A DNA stretch of 7,656 nucleotides from an uncultured Clostridium sp. GTDB taxonomy: Bacteria; Bacillota; Clostridia; Lachnospirales; Lachnospiraceae. Where the stretch lies: positions 1 to 7,656 of the forward strand of contig URUZ01000299.1 in the NCBI GenBank assembly GCA_900551225.1, written 5' to 3'. The position numbers and the translations under genes are program-made. The notes under the pieces are model-generated. The model had not been told where the DNA came from. It saw only the letters and a program-made list of their open reading frames with translations, and made no database searches. Below, one piece after another: positions 5,316-7,656 of this stretch; position 1 is the first letter of the stretch; the number at the start of each line of letters is the position of its first letter.

Positions 5316-6259
5316 TGAAAAGACCGGTAATCATCGATATGAACCTAACGGAGGATTTTGCACTGGGGCTGATGGCGGCGGTTATGTCCCGGGAACTGGA
5401 TATCATCGGGCTGACGCTGTGCTTTGGGGAGACGAGCCTGGAATGCGCGGCTGCCAACACCGCGGGCCTGCTTGCACTGATGGGCCGGAAGATTCCGGTT
5501 GCCCTGGGCGCACAGCTGCCCTGGCGCAGGGCTGTCACTGTTCCGCTGAAATCCCTGCCCCTCACAAAGGATATCAACGGGCTGCAGGTGGATACGGACG
5601 CAGAATTGGAGACGGAAATGATGTCTGCGCCAGACTTCCTCTATGAAAAGCTGAGGACGTCTCCCAGGAAGGTGACTCTGCTCTGCGCCGGTCCGCTGAC
5701 CAACATCGCGCTGCTGCTAAAGCGCCACCCCGACGCGGTGTCCTATATTGAACAGCTGGTCTGGAGAGGCGGAACACAGCGCCATGGGGTGAATGGTATT
5801 GTCAGAGATCTGCAGACGCTGATGGACCCTGAGGCCGCTCAGATGGTATTGGAGTCAGGGCTGGACTTCGTCATGTGTCCGGTGGATATGGGAGAGCTGT
5901 GCTATGGGCTGAGGGAGGAGATTGACGCTCCGGCTCCGGCGCGGGAGGCGGTCTGGCACCAGTACCACCGGCTGTTGAAAAAACGCTGGTGCGAGGCCAA
6001 TGAGGAGCTTCCCATGGGACGGAGGAACCGTCCGCTGCCCCTTCAGGAGCTGGCGGCGGTCCTGTATCTGACCCATCCGGAACTGTTCGGCACCCGCAGA
6101 GTTTACGGGGAAGTGGACATAAAAGGGAAGCTGACCTTTGGAATGCTGGTGATCGACATTAATAACCGGCTGGAGCACAGCCCGGAAGAATTCAATATCT
6201 GCTGGCTGGACGGCGTGGACCGTGAGGGCGCGCTGGGGTATCTGTACGGAGGTGTGTAG
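5312..6259 (+). CDS. Degenerate nucleoside hydrolase-like protein, probable pseudoenzyme
   Basis: A 315-residue paralogue of the preceding protein with the same fold landmarks: GPLTNIALLLKRHPD at about 127-141, an RGG in place of MGG, MDPEAAQMV, and a THPELF segment. Key residues are lost. The calcium motif reads DMNLTEDFA, so Asp11 is Asn and Asp16 is Phe; the catalytic His-Asp pair is Gln245-Glu246; and the ribose-binding Asn is Gln. It can hardly bind calcium or hydrolyse nucleosides in the usual way. The reading frame is intact and usual in length, so the protein is probably maintained, perhaps as a partner subunit or ligand sensor (inference). Two adjacent ATG codons (5312 and 5315) follow AAGGAGG (5301-5307); the second has the better seven-base spacing. 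The overlap with the gene before it implies translational coupling, and mtnK begins three bases after its stop. Confidence 0.85.
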   Translation: MMKRPVIIDMNLTEDFALGLMAAVMSRELDIIGLTLCFGETSLECAAANTAGLLALMGRKIPVALGAQLPWRRAVTVPLKSLPLTKDINGLQVDTDAELETEMMSAPDFLYEKLRTSPRKVTLLCAGPLTNIALLLKRHPDAVSYIEQLVWRGGTQRHGVNGIVRDLQTLMDPEAAQMVLESGLDFVMCPVDMGELCYGLREEIDAPAPAREAVWHQYHRLLKKRWCEANEELPMGRRNRPLPLQELAAVLYLTHPELFGTRRVYGEVDIKGKLTFGMLVIDINNRLEHSPEEFNICWLDGVDREGALGYLYGGV

Positions 6260-6262
6260 AGG

Positions 6263-7462
6263 ATGGATACGGATGTATATGTACTGATGGATGAAAGGGC
6301 TGTGACTGATTATGTGCGCAGAAAAACTGATTTCTTCCCCGCCAGCTGCCACCTGGAGGCAAAAGAGATCGGGGACGGGAACTTAAACTATGTATTCCGT
6401 GTTACGGATGGAGACAAGAGCGTAATTGTAAAACAGGCGGGGTCCATGGGACGCCTTTCTCCCGACAGGAAGCTGAGCCGGGACAGGAACCGGATTGAGT
6501 CAGAGATCCTGCTGCTGCAGGGAGAGCTGGCCCCGGGCTTTGTCCCCCAGGTCTATCTCTATGATGAGATCATGCACTGCTGCATTATGGAAGATCTGCG
6601 GGATTATGAGATCATGCGGACCGGCCTGACGGAGGGCAGGATATACCCGGATTTTGCGGGGCATATGGCGGAATTCCTGGTGAATATGCTGATGAAAACA
6701 TCGGATCTGTCCAAGGATCACAAGCGGAAGAAAGGGCTGGTAAAAGCGTTTATCAATCCTGACCTGTGTGAGATCAGTGAGCGCCTGGTATTTGACGAGG
6801 CGGCTGCCAACCGTTCCGGTAAGAATCAGGTAGAACCGGAGAATGAGGAATTTGTGCGGAAGCTGGTCTATGAGAACGACAGCCTGAGACTGGAAGCCGC
6901 CAAACTGAAATTCCGGTTTATGAACTGCGGGCAGACACTGATTCACGGGGATCTGCACACAGGCTCCATTTTTGTGAGGGAGCATGATACACGGATATTT
7001 GACCCGGAGTTCGCATTTTACGGGCCGGCCGGGTACGACCTGGGAAATGTAGCCGGCAACATGCTGATGGCCTATGTGCGGGCCGTGTCGGACGGCAGGA
7101 AGGGACACAGGGACTGGCTGAGCGGAGCGGTTATGGACGTGATCGGGTCCTATGTGCAAAAATATGAGGAGCTGTACCCACGGTATGCAGATGACCTGCT
7201 GGCCGCTGCGCCGGGATTTAAAGAGTGGTATCTGAAACGCATACTGGAGGACACGGCCGGATACGCCGGAATGGAGATCATCCGCAGGACCGTGGGAATC
7301 GCCAAGGTGAAGGACATCACAGGGATACCCGACGGCCAGGAGAGGGCCAGGGCACAGCGGCGCCTGATACAGGCGGGTATACGGCTGGTGCTGGAGCGCA
7401 GCAGCTTTTCCGGGGCGGAGGCCTATGGGCAGCTGGCCGCGGACATCATACAGTTTCAATAG
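6263..7462 (+). CDS. mtnK: S-methyl-5-thioribose kinase
   Basis: A 399-residue kinase close in length to Bacillus subtilis MtnK, which phosphorylates 5-methylthioribose to methylthioribose 1-phosphate in the methionine salvage pathway. Motifs in order: the glycine-rich GDGNLNYVF loop (37-45), the ATP-binding Lys57 in VIVKQA, the hinge-region MEDL, the catalytic loop HGDLHTGSI with Asp230, and DPEFAFYGP (247-255). The last has the DxE metal site of methylthioribose kinases instead of the DFG of protein kinases. The start at 6263 follows GGAGG (6248-6252) by ten bases; an in-frame ATG at 6287 is a weaker alternative. It is the last gene of the operon, and the isomerase mtnA and the usual nucleosidase mtnN are not in the window. 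A related 5-deoxyribose-type sugar kinase role cannot be excluded, but the motifs favour MtnK. Confidence 0.92.
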   Translation: MDTDVYVLMDERAVTDYVRRKTDFFPASCHLEAKEIGDGNLNYVFRVTDGDKSVIVKQAGSMGRLSPDRKLSRDRNRIESEILLLQGELAPGFVPQVYLYDEIMHCCIMEDLRDYEIMRTGLTEGRIYPDFAGHMAEFLVNMLMKTSDLSKDHKRKKGLVKAFINPDLCEISERLVFDEAAANRSGKNQVEPENEEFVRKLVYENDSLRLEAAKLKFRFMNCGQTLIHGDLHTGSIFVREHDTRIFDPEFAFYGPAGYDLGNVAGNMLMAYVRAVSDGRKGHRDWLSGAVMDVIGSYVQKYEELYPRYADDLLAAAPGFKEWYLKRILEDTAGYAGMEIIRRTVGIAKVKDITGIPDGQERARAQRRLIQAGIRLVLERSSFSGAEAYGQLAADIIQFQ

Positions 7463-7473
7463 ATCATTCAAAA

Positions 7474-7511
7474 AGGGACAGCTGCACCGATTGCTCAGTA
7501 CAGCTGTCCCT
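7474..7511. terminator. Bidirectional intrinsic terminator between mtnK and reverse rubrerythrin copy B
   Basis: A perfect 11-bp stem, AGGGACAGCTG (7474-7484) with CAGCTGTCCCT (7501-7511), surrounds a 16-base loop in which a few more pairs are possible. For the minus-strand gene the stem is followed by TTTTT (7475 side), a strong terminator. For mtnK it is followed by only CTTTG, a weaker one. It serves both convergent transcripts. Confidence 0.85.
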
Positions 7512-7533
7512 CTTTGTAATAATGTAATATCAA

Positions 7534-7656
7534 TTAACCAAAGTATCTCTTCAGCAGACCTTCGAATGCCTTGCCGTGGCGGGCCTCATCCTTAGCCATC
7601 TCATGAACAGTGTCATGGATTGCATCCAGGTTCAGGGCCTTGGCGCGCTTGGCCAG
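7534..7656 (-). CDS. Reverse rubrerythrin copy B, C-terminal 40 residues (5' part beyond the window)
   Basis: The minus strand encodes LAKRAKALNLDAIHD and onward to KAFEGLLKRYFG followed by a TAA stop (7534-7536), matching the C-terminus of reverse rubrerythrin copy A with one amino-acid change (Ser to Lys in LLSRYFG). It includes the DEARHGKAFEG diiron-helix segment. Over the 123 shared bases there are eight differences, all in the last 16 codons; the other 77 bases to the window edge are identical. The rest of the gene lies to the right, so its completeness cannot be judged here. Confidence 0.9.
   Translation of the reverse strand: MAKRAKALNLDAIHDTVHEMAKDEARHGKAFEGLLKRYFG
7580..7656. repeat. 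77-bp exact direct repeat, right copy (within reverse rubrerythrin B)
   Basis: Exact copy of 3512-3588, located 4,068 bp away, running to the window edge. Together the two copies bracket the whole nucleoside hydrolase-mtnK operon and its control region. Confidence 0.95.

Noticed and set aside
6500..7471. Long 323-codon minus-strand frame opposite mtnK
   Set aside because: It is antisense to a well-supported kinase, is rich in His/Gln/Leu/Pro as expected of a shadow frame, and has no known motif.

Overview
The window looks like a chromosomal stretch from an anaerobic Firmicute, most likely a gut Lachnospiraceae (Enterocloster/Hungatella-like; the genus is a guess). The reasons are strong AGGAGG-type ribosome binding sites, several rubrerythrin-family peroxide-defence genes, A/T-rich sigma-A-like promoters in otherwise moderately GC-rich coding DNA, and a DUF2156-type protein fused to an Eis-like acetyltransferase. 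No mobile element, rRNA, tRNA or CRISPR array is visible.

Layout. (1) Positions 2-415 (+) hold the 3' end of a seven-bladed beta-propeller lactonase (6-phosphogluconolactonase, YbhE/Pgl type). It converges on, and overlaps by 20 bp, (2) a large minus-strand gene (396-2675). This gene joins an N-terminal DUF2156/LPG-synthase-C-like domain to an Eis-like GNAT + SCP2-like domain. Its last domain is interrupted by about 100 residues of tandem repeats: six 21-bp units, then three 24-bp units. (3) Two minus-strand peroxide-defence genes follow, each with its own recognisable promoter: a classical rubrerythrin (2796-3335) with a terminator after it, and a reverse rubrerythrin with N-terminal rubredoxin (3466-4014). 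(4) A divergent 299-bp control region (4015-4313) leads into a tight plus-strand operon. It encodes an intact nucleoside hydrolase (4314-5315), a second nucleoside hydrolase-fold protein that has lost most catalytic and calcium-binding residues (5312-6259), and a methylthioribose kinase, MtnK (6263-7462). (5) A bidirectional hairpin terminator separates mtnK from the 3' end of a second reverse rubrerythrin (7534-7656, minus). For its last 77 visible bases this copy is identical to the first.

How the genes may work together. MtnK phosphorylates 5-methylthioribose, which is normally released from 5'-methylthioadenosine (MTA) by an MtnN/Pfs-type nucleosidase. Here the kinase is instead coupled to an IUNH-family nucleoside hydrolase. 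In this enzyme the two positions that contact the ribose 5'-hydroxyl in characterised family members (Asn and Glu) are Thr and Ser, while the calcium and catalytic residues are kept. I infer that the operon is a salvage unit for 5'-modified nucleosides such as MTA or 5'-deoxyadenosine: hydrolase, then sugar kinase, with the degenerate paralogue as a partner or regulator. This is the most interesting candidate system in the window. The rubrerythrin genes around it form an oxidative-stress neighbourhood and need not be functionally linked.
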